From contig SKCR01034816.1 of assembly GCA_019454045.1 (NCBI GenBank), forward strand, positions 1 through 64,000: a stretch of DNA of 64,000 nt, written 5' to 3'. The position numbers were made by a program, and so were the translations under genes. The notes under the pieces were generated by a model. That model was not told the DNA's origin. It did no database searches and saw only the letters and a list, made by a program, of their open reading frames with translations. Positions 13,521 to 27,084 of this stretch are shown piece after piece; positions within the stretch are counted from its first letter, which is position 1, and each line of letters begins with the position of its first letter. The DNA comes from Zanthoxylum bungeanum (Eukaryota; Streptophyta; Magnoliopsida; Sapindales; Rutaceae).

Positions 13521-14390
13521 GATTGGCACTATGCAAGTAGGAGTTTGTTGGAGTTGGTGCTTAGCGGGCCAATCCGAATAATGTATTGTACATTATATTT
13601 TTTATTTATTAATAAAATAACTATATTTTCATTTCAAACCTTATTAATGGTATGTCTTATTTATATTAGATTGATATATAAATATGCTAAGAATGACATC
13701 GACCTTAGAATAGTCATGCAGTAATACTGGACACAGGGTGGTCCGCCATTGAGATAATATTACTACTATAAACTATCCTTAAATTAAATATTTCTAGTCA
13801 TTAGTTTTGAAATACGGTCGAATTCCTATAACCTAGAAGACTAGCACATGTCGTATATTGGAATTGGAGTTCCAAGGGTTTAACTCGATGTACTATGTGC
13901 TTGGGCATCTCGTATAGACATGTGGGTTTTCGTTGGAGCGAATACTAAATGACTCATAAGTGATTCCTAATAGTTGGAAGTACACACCACCTTCAATAGG
14001 AATCTCATCGAGTTGAATAGCTATGTGATCCATTGACTATAGGATATCATCGGTTTTGTATGTGATCCTCCACACTTTGATGCCATATATGTCACAAATA
14101 TTTCATGGTCTGACCACTAGATATTCGTTGGGTGTGGATTGATGCACTCGTTAATCAAGTGCATATCAAGATAGGATCTGTCGTCATGTATATGTACCAT
14201 AAGAGGTTTAGGTATCTATGTGAGTAAGTCACAATTCTTAAGACTTTGGCCAAAGTCGATCCCCTAGAGTTGATCGCATATATCAGAAATAATATTCTGA
14301 TTAGTAGTAAAGAATCGTGGACATGTCGACATGAGATGTGCGACTCGAAAACTTGACGATGTTATTTATGTTTCCTTAGCACAACTCGAG
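13521..14390 (+). repeat. Copia LTR fragment related to the Copia-5 LTR family
   Basis: A short internal end with a purine run (AAGTAGGAGTT) precedes TGTTGGAGTTGGTGCTTAG at 13544. This matches the start of the Copia-5 LTR read on the minus strand (TGTTGGGGTTGGTGCTCAG). Weaker resemblance continues through the CATGTCGTATA(T/C)TGGAAT block. The right edge is only approximate. No coding sequence is seen. Confidence 0.55.
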
Positions 14391-14394
14391 TAGA

Positions 14395-15828
14395 CTAAGA
14401 CCGATGGATTGTTAAACATATGTGATGAACTCGACTTGTAAAGTTCATAAATGTCGTTCGTGTTCTTCGCGAATTCGAAGGTGGCCTAATTGTAGGATTT
14501 GGGGAAATTTTTGATCCAATCAATTTCACAAATCCAATGATACACAAATCCAATTCATCATCATCCAACCACAACCAAAAAATCAATTTCGAATTTTCAC
14601 ACTCCAAGCATAAAATTCCCAAATTAAAGTTTGGAACCCTAAAATTTAAATCAAGTTTAGATTGGCTCATGATACCATTGTTAGTGTCATAGACATGCCA
14701 AAGATCTCTAAGCGTGATTCGTATGTGAATAATCAAGTGAGTTGCGGAAAAAACTTATATTGATTTGGATGAGAAGTTCAAAACTTTTCTTTGTTGTAGA
14801 AGCTCCAAGCCTTTTGATTGAATTCCAAACTCATGGGTGAGTTTCCCTTTCACCTTTATTTAACTCCCACGTGCTAGCTTGCTTGAAATTTTTGCAACAA
14901 AAACTTTCAAAGAGAAGATAGGGTCACGGTTTTTACAATGGAGAAGAGAGGGAACAATGTATTTTTGTTTTCCAAAACTAATACAAAATTAACTTCCAAA
15001 GTTGGTGGTTGTGTGTTATTAAAGGAGTTAATATATTGTTGCCAACTACCTCCATCAATCTTTGACAAGTTGATGTAAGTCATGGGTCCCACCCATTTAA
15101 ATTCCAAATCTAAGTTGGCATGCACAACACACTTTGGGCCCGGGTTCGTTCAATCCGACTAAACGAATTTTCCGTCACTAAATAATTCAATCCAATTTAA
15201 TTAAATAATTATGCCTCGTAAAATTATTACGAAAGTCGCTTGCGAATTAATTCCAAATTAATTCGTTCGCTTGACTTAAAATCTAATTTTAATTCCGTAT
15301 TGAAATCCAATTTCAATTAATATATTCATAATTAATCCCAGATTAATTCTTGACGTAATTAATCCCAGATTAATTTTCTCTCTCATAATTAATCACAGAT
15401 TAATTCTGTTCGAGTCAAATATCATCGGTGAATCTTTGGGAAGCGACCCAAGAGATCCCTGGATATGTTGGCAGTAAATACTGTTGTCGGTCTGACACGT
15501 GCGTACCACTTACCACGTTCTCACCGATTTACAAGACATTGTTGGCTTTTAGCAAAGCACCGTGCCTACCCAATTCTCCAGAAATATATTCAACATGGAA
15601 TTTTTATAATCTGTATCAGGCGTAGTATACAATATATTGCATATTAAGATCCAATATCGGATGTCACATGCTAGGCATCGGGCTGGAGTTTTGTCTGCCC
15701 CGTACGAAATATATATCGGATCAATAGCAACTAGTCTCTTTAATCGGATAATCATGACCTAGTCATACTATCCCGATAGGTGCAACATTTGAGAGTACTA
15801 GTTCTGTATCCCTGCGTGATCATCATCT
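14395..15828 (-). repeat. Older family-A copia: leader, primer site and first part of its 5' LTR
   Basis: On the minus strand an LTR start-side end reads CA then ATGGTATCATGAGCC (primer site, about 14664-14678). The LTR begins at 14679 on the + strand as TGTTAGTGTC. It resembles the family-A LTR of Copia-3 but is more diverged. It is broken at 15828 by Copia-3 and resumes at 25655. The part at 14395-14678 is the leader next to the primer site. Confidence 0.75.
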
Positions 15829-17873
15829 TGTTGGAATTGTCTAAGCATCTCAAGATCATATCAAACAATGAAAATACAAAGTGAATACATCGAAGAAGTT
15901 GCGGAATACTCACATCGATCGGTTGAGCGACGCGTTGGACAACAAAAACTTCATTTTCTGCCTCCTCCAAGCTCGGCAGTGGGCTGTCATGGATCTCCAA
16001 GATTCGGCCATGTGTGGTCCTCATTTTCGGCTTCAATCTTCCTCCAAGCTCCAAGCTTTGGTTGATGGTGATTCCAAGCTTATGAAGTGAGTTCCCTATC
16101 ACCTTTGTATGTCTCAAATGGTGTGCTAGCACTCAAGAAATTTGCCACAAATTTAACTCTTTTCTTCCTCTTCATATTCGGTCCAACCAGAAAAGAAAAC
16201 AGAAGAAAATTTGGCCTGTTGGTCGAGAGAGAAGAAGAGCAATTTTGGCTTCCATTTTCGTGAACCAAGGAGAGAGAGAAAGATCAAAGTGTTGTGTAAT
16301 TTTTGTATATCAAATACCAAAAATTAAAAGTCAAATACCATTAAAATAATGATATATGTCTTTCAAGCTTTCAAAAAGCTTTTCAACAACTTCCATCAAG
16401 TCATATCACTCAATCAATCAATTATCACATCACTCAAAGTGACATGTGATTTGACGCTTGATGTGACTTGCGTGCCACACTCGAATTCGAAATGCGAATG
16501 CGCTCGCAAACACTCTCGGGCTCGGGTTCGCTAATTCCAAATTAACAAATTTTTCGTTGCGACGTAATTAAATGGTTATGCCTAGCGAAATCACTATTCA
16601 CGTCGCTAACGAATTAATTCTAAATTAACTCGTTCGCTCGAATTAAAATCTAATTTCAATTGCGTCGAAATCTAATTTCGTTTAATATATCGAATATATT
16701 AATTAATCGATTAATTCCAAATTAATCGTTATCTCTCTTTATATAATATTTTATCCCAGATAAAATATCTCCGCAATTAATCCCAGATTAATTTTCTCTC
16801 TCATCTAATTAATCCCAGATTAATTAAAGTGCGAGTCATACGTCATCGGTGAATCTTCAGGAAGCGACCCATGAGATCCCCGGATATATTGGCAGTAAAT
16901 ACGGTCGTCGGACTATCCGAACACGTAAGTACGTAGTACTACGTTTGTACTGATTTACAAGACAAGGTTGGCTTCTAGCAAAGCGCCATGCCTACCCAAT
17001 TCTCCAGAAATATCCTTACAGGAATATAATGATCTATATTAGGCGTAGTATACGTAGTATTGCGTATTATGATCCAGCATCGGATGTCACGTGCTAGGCC
17101 TGGGGCTGGAATTGTGTCTGCCTCGTACGAAGCACATGTCGGATGTCTGGTAACTAGTCTCTATATCGGATAAACATGACCTTGTCATTTTATCCCGATG
17201 ACTGCAGTACATAAGAGTACTAGTATCATATCCTACGTGACATCATCTCCAATATGACCGGAGTGATACTTCCATCTTGACATCACACCCAACACACTAC
17301 GATTCTCAATATACCCAGCAGAGGCGTACACAGAACCTGTTAAAGCCCTGGACGACTAAAACCAAAGTATATTGATTGTCGCAAGTATTAGCGGTGCAAG
17401 TCTCAGGTTAAGACCAAATACACATACCCTGATTTCGGACTTCCATAGACACATAGTCATACTACCAATGGAATTTCGAGGGGGTCTATCCAGAGCGAAG
17501 CTGTTTCCCGTACCATCGGTAAAACACAACATCCTATTACACTTGCATGAGTATCCTATACCCAAATATATGAGAACTATGCCGTTGTGCCCTCACAACA
17601 CGCACAAGTGTAATACTAGTCTTTTACGCATTATCGATGTTCAATCTCGATAATACTATGACTAGGGATATTTAATGATTTATCCTTCGTGGATTGATAC
17701 TGTTCATATCTTCTCAATCCAGGAACAAATCACAGGGACCTCATATCATTTATACATCTTGGTAATCTAATCACAAATGATAAGAGAACAATCTCCTTTG
17801 TCACATAGTTAATTTGTACAACAACACCATGTTTTGTACAAATAGTGACGCTATGGGTCATAATTGTCCAACA
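15829..17873 (-). repeat. 3' LTR of Copia-3
   Basis: Family-A LTR. It contains short palindromes built on ATCCCAGAT (16749-16824), GC-richer blocks near 16830-16960, and the region from 17240 that the older LTR shares on both sides of the Copia-3 insertion point. Frames at 15868-16534 and 17356-17653 are repeated identically in the other LTR copies and are not genes. Confidence 0.92.
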
Positions 17874-20800
17874 ATCTCCCACTTGGCCTATAGCCAGTCA
17901 CTCGAGTGTCTAACACCCGAACTATGTATGGTTGGCTCAAACTGCTGAGAAAAGGCTTTCGTCAGCGGATTTGCATGATTATCATCTGATGTGATTTATT
18001 CGATCATCACATCGCCACGATGTATGATCCGAACGAATCAGATGAATATCGAAGTATGTATCTGGATCGTTGATGAGACCATTAATTCTTTAGCCTGTGC
18101 TGTAGCCTAGCTCAGCTGCTAACATAACTATATCTAATCTAATTAGATTTATTATCGACCCAAATTGCTTCTATTGCTGCCTCAGCTGCAGCAATAACCC
18201 GCATTTGTTGTTTATTCGGTAACAATATCTTGCTTGGATGATTTCCAGCTCACTGTTCCGTTGTTCAAACTGTATCGTACCGTTTTGCGACTTATAGTCG
18301 TTTTATTGGTTTAGGAAACTTGCAGTAGTGATCCCAATCACTTCAAGTTTTCCATCTCCACAGTTTTAGACAGCATCATTAGTTCTCTAAGAAACTAATG
18401 GATGTTCTTAATATCAATCCAGTGACTATCACTTGGATTGGCCTGTTTGTGAATCTTTATGCTCAAAGCGTATGAGACACCAGGTCGCGTACATTTTTCA
18501 ATGTACGATTTCTCGGAGAGTATTTATGAAAGCCAAGCTTTCACCGATTATTTTATGGGAATATCATTTCCTAGAAATGATATGTTATCATTATTTAGGA
18601 CATTTACTGTCAGTGCGCTCCCACTAACCTCCTTATATACACAAGAATAATTTTCGTTTTGAATTAAATCATATACCATTATGATTACATCAAAACGATA
18701 ATTCCAACAACCTAATGCTTGCTTCAATCCAAACATGGATCGAATAACCTGCAAACATTGTTTGCTAGTTTTGGTACGAAAAATCGACAGGATGTTGTAA
18801 ACATCTTCCAAAAGGTTTCCGTTTAAGGAAAATGATTTTCCCATTCAGCTGACACATTTCATAAATGAAAAATGCAACATTAGCAAGAATTATCCAAATA
18901 GATTTACCGTGGTAACAGGTAAAAGGTTTCGTTGTAATCAACACAATGCTGATAACGATACCTTTCCGCTACAAGCCCAGCTTAGTACGTTGGTATGTTG
19001 CCTTCCATGTATGTCTTCCTGGAAGACTTATATAGTACCAATAGGCACAATGCCTTGTGGTACATCAACTAGTATCGAAACATAATTGGTTTACGTGGAA
19101 TCCATTTTGGATATCATGGCACTTTGCCATAATAGGGAGTCGATACCTTGTATCACTTCCTTATACGTAGTCAGTTGGTATTCCTCAAAAGATTGACATC
19201 TTTATGAGGTGAGATCAGAAACCCATACCCCAGGTTGTTTTCTGAATCTCTCCGACATACGCGGTTCTTGTGTATTTGAAGATTACTGGTATAGTTTCAT
19301 CCTTGATGAACTATATGTGTTCCATTAAGAATTCGGTGCCTGGAATAGTATTACTCTGATTTTCATCGAGTTTTACTATCCTCTCACTTACCACTGCATA
19401 TAGGTATTCCTCTTAGGAAAACCGCATGGTGAGCAACAATTACATTGTTCTCTAGTGAGTTGTATAAGTACAATACTTTGGTATCCCTAGGATAACCTAC
19501 AATTGGCACTTATCCAATTTGGGTTCTAGTTTGGTATCATCCAAACATATGCCTAGCATCCCAAATTTACAGGAATGAGAAACCCGGTTTCTTTCCTATT
19601 CATATCTAATATGAATTCTGTCAAACAGATTTTTATGGAACCTTATTCAAAATAAGTTTTTGCACTGTTTAAAGCTTATCCGTTGAAGGAAATGGTAGCT
19701 CAGAGCGACTCATGATTAACCTTATCCTGTCTAACAAAATTCGGTTTCTCTGTTCGGACACATCGTCAAATTGACGTGTTCCGAGATGGGTCATATATTG
19801 AAAGAATACTATACTCTTTCAAGTATATTTAAGAAACTTAATGCTTAAGTATTTTCCATTACGGTCTAACCGTGAAGGTTTAATACTTTATCCGATCTGT
19901 TTGTCTATTTCGTGTCGAAACTTTAAAAGTTTCCGATTTGTGTTTCAAAAGAAACACATAACCATAACGCGATGCCACATCCGTAAAGGTCACGAAATAT
20001 TCATATCCACATCTAGCCTAGCTAGACATGGGCCCACTTGCTTCACTATGAATTAGGGTTAACAGATCATTGGCATTTACACTTTTACCAAGTAAAGAGT
20101 GTTATAGGCACTTTGTCCAATAAACTAGATTTGTAGACTTTATTTGAATAGAATCAAATCAGTCTGAGTACCCACTCTTCGAAAGTGTGGATATACGAGT
20201 CTTGTTTAATTGTGTCCCAGACAACAATGCCACAATTTGTTTCATCTGATCAAATCAGTTTGAGCTATTTGTTTGTCATGTTATATGTTTGAGATTTACT
20301 TATATTCAAAATATAAATACTGTTATTCACATCTAATGTGTTTATCTCAATATCATCTTTATATAATAAAACACTTTAGTGTTCTAGAATATAAAGGTCA
20401 ATCCGCAACGGATTAAACACTGATATAAATATAATGTTTCTAGTCAAACTAGTTACATTATAACAGTTTCCTAATTTAAGTACACACCCGAAGGTAGTTC
20501 CTAAATTTAGGTATCTACGGTTAAAACAGCGACTTTCGTCCCGTTTCCAATTCGCAGATTAATCTCAACTGAAGTCAGTATCCTGCTCATAGCAGATTCT
20601 GAACATCAGTATATATATTTATGTACCACACTAAGTATTTTAAAATCCAGTTTTAATAATAGTATTGAACATAATTATGACAAACATATTTGAAGTCGGA
20701 GCTTTGCACCGTCTTCAATTCCTTCATGTATGCTTTGTCCAAACGGCAGTCACGCTTCCGCAATCCCGTTTCCCACAATTTAGGCAGACATTTTGGGATA

Positions 20801-23608
20801 TGTCATTTATCTTCCTAGAAGATTATAATGATTTTGCCTTTGCCCCTTTCCACACTCAGAAGCGTTCGGCCTAGCCTAGGTCTTCCATAATATCGAAGTA
20901 AGGTGCGCCTTGCGCTACTTGCCTTATTGCAAACTTTGACTTTGTCTCCTTGAGAATAGTCATTAACTCTCCAAGAGTTAAGTATTGCAATTTATTACTT
21001 CTAAAATCTAAATATAGATTAATGAAGATCCTTCAATTTCAATATCATACGTTAAGGATCTAATCCTTAGTTATGATAAAGAAATTAAGGAGTCTATTTG
21101 ACAAATTTAATGGATTAAGCACTTATGTTATCATCACATGAATCTTCCAAAGATCATGCTCTACTATTTACTTAAGTCCGGGCTTAGGCCTAAGACGTTA
21201 TTTTATCAAATAAAGTAACTTATTAGTTTCCAGGACCATCCTGAAAATTTATTCCTAATTTTGAAAATTAAACCATTTAAATACATTTTCCCTAGGATTA
21301 TGTTTTAAATGCTAATCTTTCAATTTATCTTGATTCAAATAGTCCAACTATTTAATCAACGATTTAGGTACAATTTATTATAATGATTACTATAGTCCAA
21401 CTATATAATCAACTATAATTTAAATTGTTTGAATACAGTCCAACTGTTTATTAAAATAATGATTTAAATATTAGTCCAACTAACATTTAATTTATTTGAT
21501 GAATGATATTTGTTTGAGCGCGTATGGCAAGTAACTAAATGAATATTGCAAATTTAATTCTTGCCTCTCACTATTTTTCGGCGAGCCTCTAACCCTCTGT
21601 CGAGTACTCGGGAAACCGTTTTTCCTAGTGGGCTAGGACCCCGTTAAATGTCACACAATCTTGACTTTGGCCAACAAATTGTATGATAATTAACTAGGTA
21701 GATCTCTAAGATCAATTGGATCCAACCCAATTCCTAGATCCAGTAGGTGGACATCCAAGTCCGAAACATATATCTTATAAATGCCAATATATCTAATATA
21801 TTGCCTAACCTTTTTCCTCTGAATCAACTAAGCCTTGGCTTTGGCACAACAAACTTAGTGATCCCAGTCAAGCGTGACCCATTGACCATGGAAAGCTTCG
21901 TAATCAATATCGATTGACAATAAGTGATCTTGACTTTGGCCAACAAATCACAACTTGGACAAGACACTGATATGGAACAAAGCTCTCGTGATTCAAACAC
22001 ATCCTCGACGGACAAAGGCCTTGACCTTGGCCAACAAGCCAATGTCAGTCTCGGATCTTGAGTAAGAATCACTCAATGGAAGGAAAAACGCTTAATATTT
22101 TACGAGGGTTTTTCGTGTGCAAATTGGCAACCAATTTATTATCTTTGTTAAGTTCTCATCATCATACACCCTTAAACATGCATTCTAAATACATAATAAA
22201 GCGCGTATAATAAAAAAATAATAATGATATGCAGATTGATACTTAACACATTGATCCTAGATCAAATCTCTCTCTTTCCTCTCTCCCGCTAGCACATGTA
22301 TTGCTTCTACCAGTTACACTACACTTATAAAGAAACCTCATTTACTTTGAGGGGAATAGGTGAGAAGAGAAATACAAAGAGTATGGAGGTAATAAGCTGG
22401 ACACGCAGGTCCAATTAATAAATTCTAAATTTATTACAATAATTTCTAAAATTGCCCCACCCATCTAATATCCATCCGATATACATTATTCATGCATCAC
22501 AACCATGTATTCACACAAGCATGTTATCAATCAATCTAATCAAATTAATTAATCTGATAATTAATGACCATCCAATGTTCAAACAACGATTTGATTTTGC
22601 GCGAGTCCAACTCGTTTTGCGAATAAGTACTCAAAGTACGAATTCTTGAATTAAATTAAACTACAAAATTAAATCCAATTCAATTTGTATTTAATATTAA
22701 TTCACTTATTTAATTCCAAATTAAATATTACACTTTATAAATAAACCTTTACGACTTAAATTCCAAATTTAATCGTTACGGGTCTCAAAGTCCGATTAAC
22801 ATCCAACGTCAATTTAATTAAAGTCCAATGGGCTTTTAATTAATTTCTTTAAGGCGTGGACTTTTGGTCAACTCGGGTCAAACCCAATAACCAAAGCCCA
22901 ATCAAGGAGTACCCCATAAGCCTAGAAATTAATTTAGGCCCATTAGGCCCAATTAAATAATTAAAGGTCCATTAGTCGCATTTGGGCTTTATGGAAGTGT
23001 TTTTGGCCCTAATTGGATCCAACCAATTTAGCCTAAACCTAACTTGGTACAACCAAGCCCAATTAAGCCCATTTACAACAATATAAGCCCAAATCCAATT
23101 TAAGCCCAATTAACTAAATTACAAAAATCCAATTTTACAATTTAATTAATCTAAAGTGTATAACATAATTAATTACATAAATCAACATTTCCAAATCATC
23201 AATTTACATAACTAATCATGCTCTTTAACATCAAATAGTGTCCAACACAATTTAACAAAAATCAAACCCAATTCATGCTTCAAAGTCTCGGCAAAAGGGG
23301 GATTTTATGTCAAATTTTAAATCCAATCCAATTGAATCAAATTCAACATTCCCAATTGATTCCAAGTCATCCAATGAATCAAAAAATCAAAATTCCAAGA
23401 TATTAGGGTTCTTGTATTTTCGGCCAAGCCTAACATTTTGGGAAAAATTGTTCCAAACCATTTTTCATGAAATTGATCCAATCAATCTTCAATTAAAACA
23501 CATTTAAGCATACTTAATCATCCAATTTCATCAAATCATGCTCAAACACATTTTACCCAATTTTAACCCTAATATATTTTCATGCTCAACCTCGCTCATA
23601 GATACCAT
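17874..23608 (-). pseudogene. Copia-3 heavily decayed internal region
   Basis: On the minus strand a reverse transcriptase piece at 18548-18844 keeps the S-M-F-G-L-K-Q-A block and a Y-K-K/E-V-S-G-S-A-like segment. The RNase H tail with A-N-P-L-T-K-A-F lies around 17930-17990. A gag zinc-knuckle remnant (K-R-D-C) lies near 20700-20790. The rest (19000-20600 integrase and linker, 21000-23600 gag and leader) has no frame above about 80 codons. The leader (about 21650-22050) contains several copies of a TTGGCCAACAA motif. Confidence 0.75.
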
Positions 23609-25654
23609 TGTTGGAATTGTCTAAGCATCCCAAGATCATATCAAGCAATGAAAATACAAAGTGAATACATCGAAGAAGTTACGGAATACTCACATCGATC
23701 GGTTGAGCGACGCGTTGGACAACAAAAACTTCATTTTCCGCCTCCTCCAAGCTCGGCAGTGGGCTGTCATGGATCTCCAAGATTCGGCCATGTGTGGTCC
23801 TCATTTTCGGCTTCAATCTTCCTCCAAGCTCCAAGCTTTGGTTGATGGTGATTCCAAGCTCATGAAGTGAGTTCCCTATCACCTTTGTATGTCTCAAATG
23901 GTGTGTTAGCACTCAAGAAATTTGCCACAAATTTCACTCTTCTCTTCCTCTTCATATTCGGTCCAACCAAAAAGAAAACAGAAGAAAATTTGGCCTGTTG
24001 GCCGAGAGAGAAGAAGAGCAATTTTGGCTTCCATTTTCGTGAACCAAGGAGAGAGAGAGAGATCAAAGTGTTGTGTAATTTTTGTATATCAAATACCAGA
24101 AATTAAAAGTCAAATACCATTAAAATAATGATATATGTCTTTCAAGTTTTCAAAAAGCTTTTCAACAACTTCCATCAAGTCATATCACTCAATCAATCAA
24201 TTGTCACATCACTCAAAGCGACATGTGATTTGACGCTTGATGTGACTTGCGTGCCGCACTCGAATTCGAAATACGAATGCGCTCGCAAACACTCTCGGGC
24301 TCGGGTTCGCTAATTCCAAATTAACGAATTTTCCGTTGCGACGTAATTAAATGATTATGCCTAGCGAAATTACTATTCACGTCGCTAACGAATTAATCCT
24401 AAATTAACTCGTTCGCTCGAATTAAAATCTAATTTCAATTCCGCGTCGAAATCTAATTTCGTTTAATATATCGAATATATTAATTAATCGATTAATTCCA
24501 AATTAATCGTTATCTCTCTTTATATAATATTTTATCCCAGATAAAATATCTCCGCAATTAATCCCAGATTAATTTTCTCTCTCATCTAATTAATCCCAGA
24601 TTAATTAAAGTGCGAGTCATACGTCATCGGTGAATCTTCGGGAAGCGACCCATGAGATCCCCGGATATGTTGGCAGTAAATACGGTCGTCGGACTATCCG
24701 AACACGTAAGTACGTAGTACTACGTTTGTACCGATTTACAAGACAAGGTTGGCTTCTAGCAAAGCGCCATGCCTACCCAATTCTCCAGAAATATCCTTAC
24801 AGGAATATAGTGATCTATATCAGGCGTAGTAACGTAGTATTGCGTATTTCGATCCAGCATCGGATGTCATGTGCTAGGCCTGAGGCTAGAATTGTGTCTG
24901 CCCCGTACGAAGCACATGTCGGATGTCTGGTAACTAGTCTCTATATCGGATAAACATGACCTTGTCATTTTATCCCGATGACTGCAGTACATAAGAGTAC
25001 TAGTATCGTATCCTACGTGACATCATCTCCACTATGACCAGAGTGATACTTCCGTCTTGACATCACACCCAACACACTACGATTCTCAATATACCCAGCA
25101 GAGGAGTACACAGAACCTGTTAAAGCCCTGGACGACCAAAACCAAAGTATATTGATTGTCGCAAGTATTAGCGGTGCAAGTCTCAGGTTAAGACCAAATA
25201 CACCTACCCTGATTTCAGACTTCCATAGACACATAGTCATACTACCAATGGAATTCCGAGGGGGTCTATCCAGAGCGAAGCTATTTCCCGTACCATCGGT
25301 AAAACACAACCTCCTATTACACTTGTATGAGTATCATATACCCAAATATATGAGAACTATGTCGTTGTGCCCTCACAACATGCACAAGTGTAATACTAGT
25401 CTTTTACGCATTATCGATGTCCAATCTCGATAATACTCTGACTATGGATATTTAATGATTTATCCTTCGTGGATTGATACTGTCTCATATCTTCTCAATC
25501 CAGGAACAAATCACAGGGACCTCTTATCATTTATACATCTTGGTGATCTAATCACAAATGATAAGAGAGTAATCTCCTTTGTCACATAGTTAATTTGTAC
25601 AACAACACAATGATCTGTACAAATAGTGACACTATGAGTCATAATTGTCCAACA
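23609..25654 (-). repeat. 5' LTR of Copia-3
   Basis: Near-identical partner of 15829-17873. Its inner edge is followed by GGTATC, the complement of the primer site. The outer edge, TGTCCAACA, abuts the CATCT duplication. Confidence 0.92.
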
Positions 25655-26280
25655 CATCTCCATATGACTGAAGTGATACTTCCATCTTGACATCACACCC
25701 AATACACTACGATTCTCAGTATACCCAGAAGAGGCGTACATAGAACATGTTAAAGCTCCGGACGACCAAAACCAAAGTATACTGATTGTCGGAAGTATTA
25801 GCGATGCAAGTCTCAGGTTAAGACCACATACACCTACCCTGATTCGGATTCCCATAGACACATAGTCATACTACCAATGGGACTCCGAGGGGTCTATCCA
25901 TAGCGAAGCTGTTCCCGGTCCAACGGCTAACAGAACCTCATATCACACTTGTATAAGTATCCAATACTTAAATATATGAGAACTATGCCGTTAAGCTTCC
26001 ATAACGCGCACAAGTGTAATATTGGCCTATTCCGCATTATCGATGTCCAGTCTCGATAATACTACGACTGGGGATATTTAATGATTAAACCTTTCGTGGA
26101 TTAATACTGTCTCATATCTTATTAATCTGGTACTAATAATATGGACTTTTATCATTTATATATCCAAGTAATCCAATTAAAAATGATAAAAGAGCAATTT
26201 CCTTTGTCACATAGTTAATTTGTACAAAGAACACAATGTCTTTTACAAAAAGTGATGCTATGAGTCATAATTGTCCAACA
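25655..26280 (-). repeat. Remaining part of the older family-A LTR
   Basis: Continues the LTR broken at 15828. Joining across the CATCT duplication restores the order seen at 17240-17873: AGTGATACTTCC, CATCACACCCAA, the ATTATCGATGTCC block and terminal TGTCCAACA. It is more diverged than the Copia-3 LTRs. Confidence 0.8.
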
Positions 26281-26803
26281 CATTTGGGGGGGGGGGGGGG
26301 GGGGGGGGGGCGGGTCATGTGTGAGTATTTGGGAAATTATGTCTTTTTTGCAATTGTTAGAAATTTCCTGGTATTTATAGAATTTTTTTTTTGAAATTTA
26401 TGTTTAGACTCCGCGAAATTATAGTCAGGCCCTACCATGAGGCGTACTTGAAAATTCTCATTTTGGAAGTCATTATTATACAAATTTCGAAAATTGTTCA
26501 ACAAGAAAGTTGTTCATCTCGAAAAAAACGAGTCCAATGGTTCAAAAATTAGCTCAATTAGAGTTTGTTTTCTATTTTAATAGCCGAAAAAATAAACTTT
26601 CCACGTATAACAATATAAACAGGAATCACGTAATCGATTCTCGAAACCACACGTTTTCCAACGCGACGAAACTTCAACTTAAAACATTCCGACCTAATTT
26701 CTAACGCATAATCTCTTATTTTCAAATATCATCAAGTTCAAAATCCTTAACTTTAATTCGGAAACCTTCCAGCACAGTTCTCGAAAAATTTCGGGGTATT
26801 ACA
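26281..26803 (-). repeat. Poly-G tract and gypsy-type LTR remnant
   Basis: A run of 25 G (26286-26310) is followed by sequence that, on the minus strand, starts at 26803 as TGTAATACCCCGAAATTT, a typical Ty3/gypsy LTR start. No partner LTR was found in the window. The block ends 281 bp before the dioxygenase ATG. Confidence 0.6.
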
Positions 26804-27040
26804 ATTTAATTATTATTTTTTAATCCATTTTCTAGTTTTTGGGCGGTGCTTATCTCCAGTTACTTTATCATGATAATATACATATAGTGACATTTATGTT
26901 AATTATCCTGAAATTGCAGGTAATTAACTCAGTGATCAATTCTAATAAGGCCATGTAATTAGCTCAGATTTTGTGATATCTCAGACTCTTCTTACAATTC
27001 AAATTTAAAAGTAATAATAAAATTTAAAAGCTCACTCTCC

Positions 27041-27048
27041 TATAAAAA
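27041..27048 (+). promoter_or_regulatory. TATA box of the dioxygenase gene
   Basis: TATAAAAA lies 44 bp before the ATG at 27085, giving a predicted 5' UTR of only about 10-15 nt. Upstream unique sequence spans only 26804-27040 before the gypsy LTR remnant. Confidence 0.55.
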
Positions 27049-27084
27049 AGCCATCCATCAACTTCTGAACGAGCAGTTTCTGCA

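Larger units (their letters stand above)
15829..25654 (-). mobile_element. Copia-3, complete family-A copia insertion nested in an older family-A LTR
   Basis: LTRs of 2045 and 2046 bp (15829-17873 and 23609-25654) start TGTTGGAATTG and end TGTCCAACA. The target duplication CATCT is at 15824-15828 and 25655-25659. On the minus strand the primer site TGGTATCTATGAGCG follows the 5' LTR (23593-23607), and the polypurine tract CAAGTGGGAGAT precedes the 3' LTR (17874-17885). The two LTRs are nearly identical by eye, so the insertion is fairly recent. Yet the internal region has no long frame, so it was probably mobilised in trans. Confidence 0.93.

Noticed and set aside
15868..16534. Several ATG frames of 60-69 codons repeated at 23582-24313
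   Set aside because: They recur because they lie in the two LTRs of Copia-3 and have no homology to proteins.
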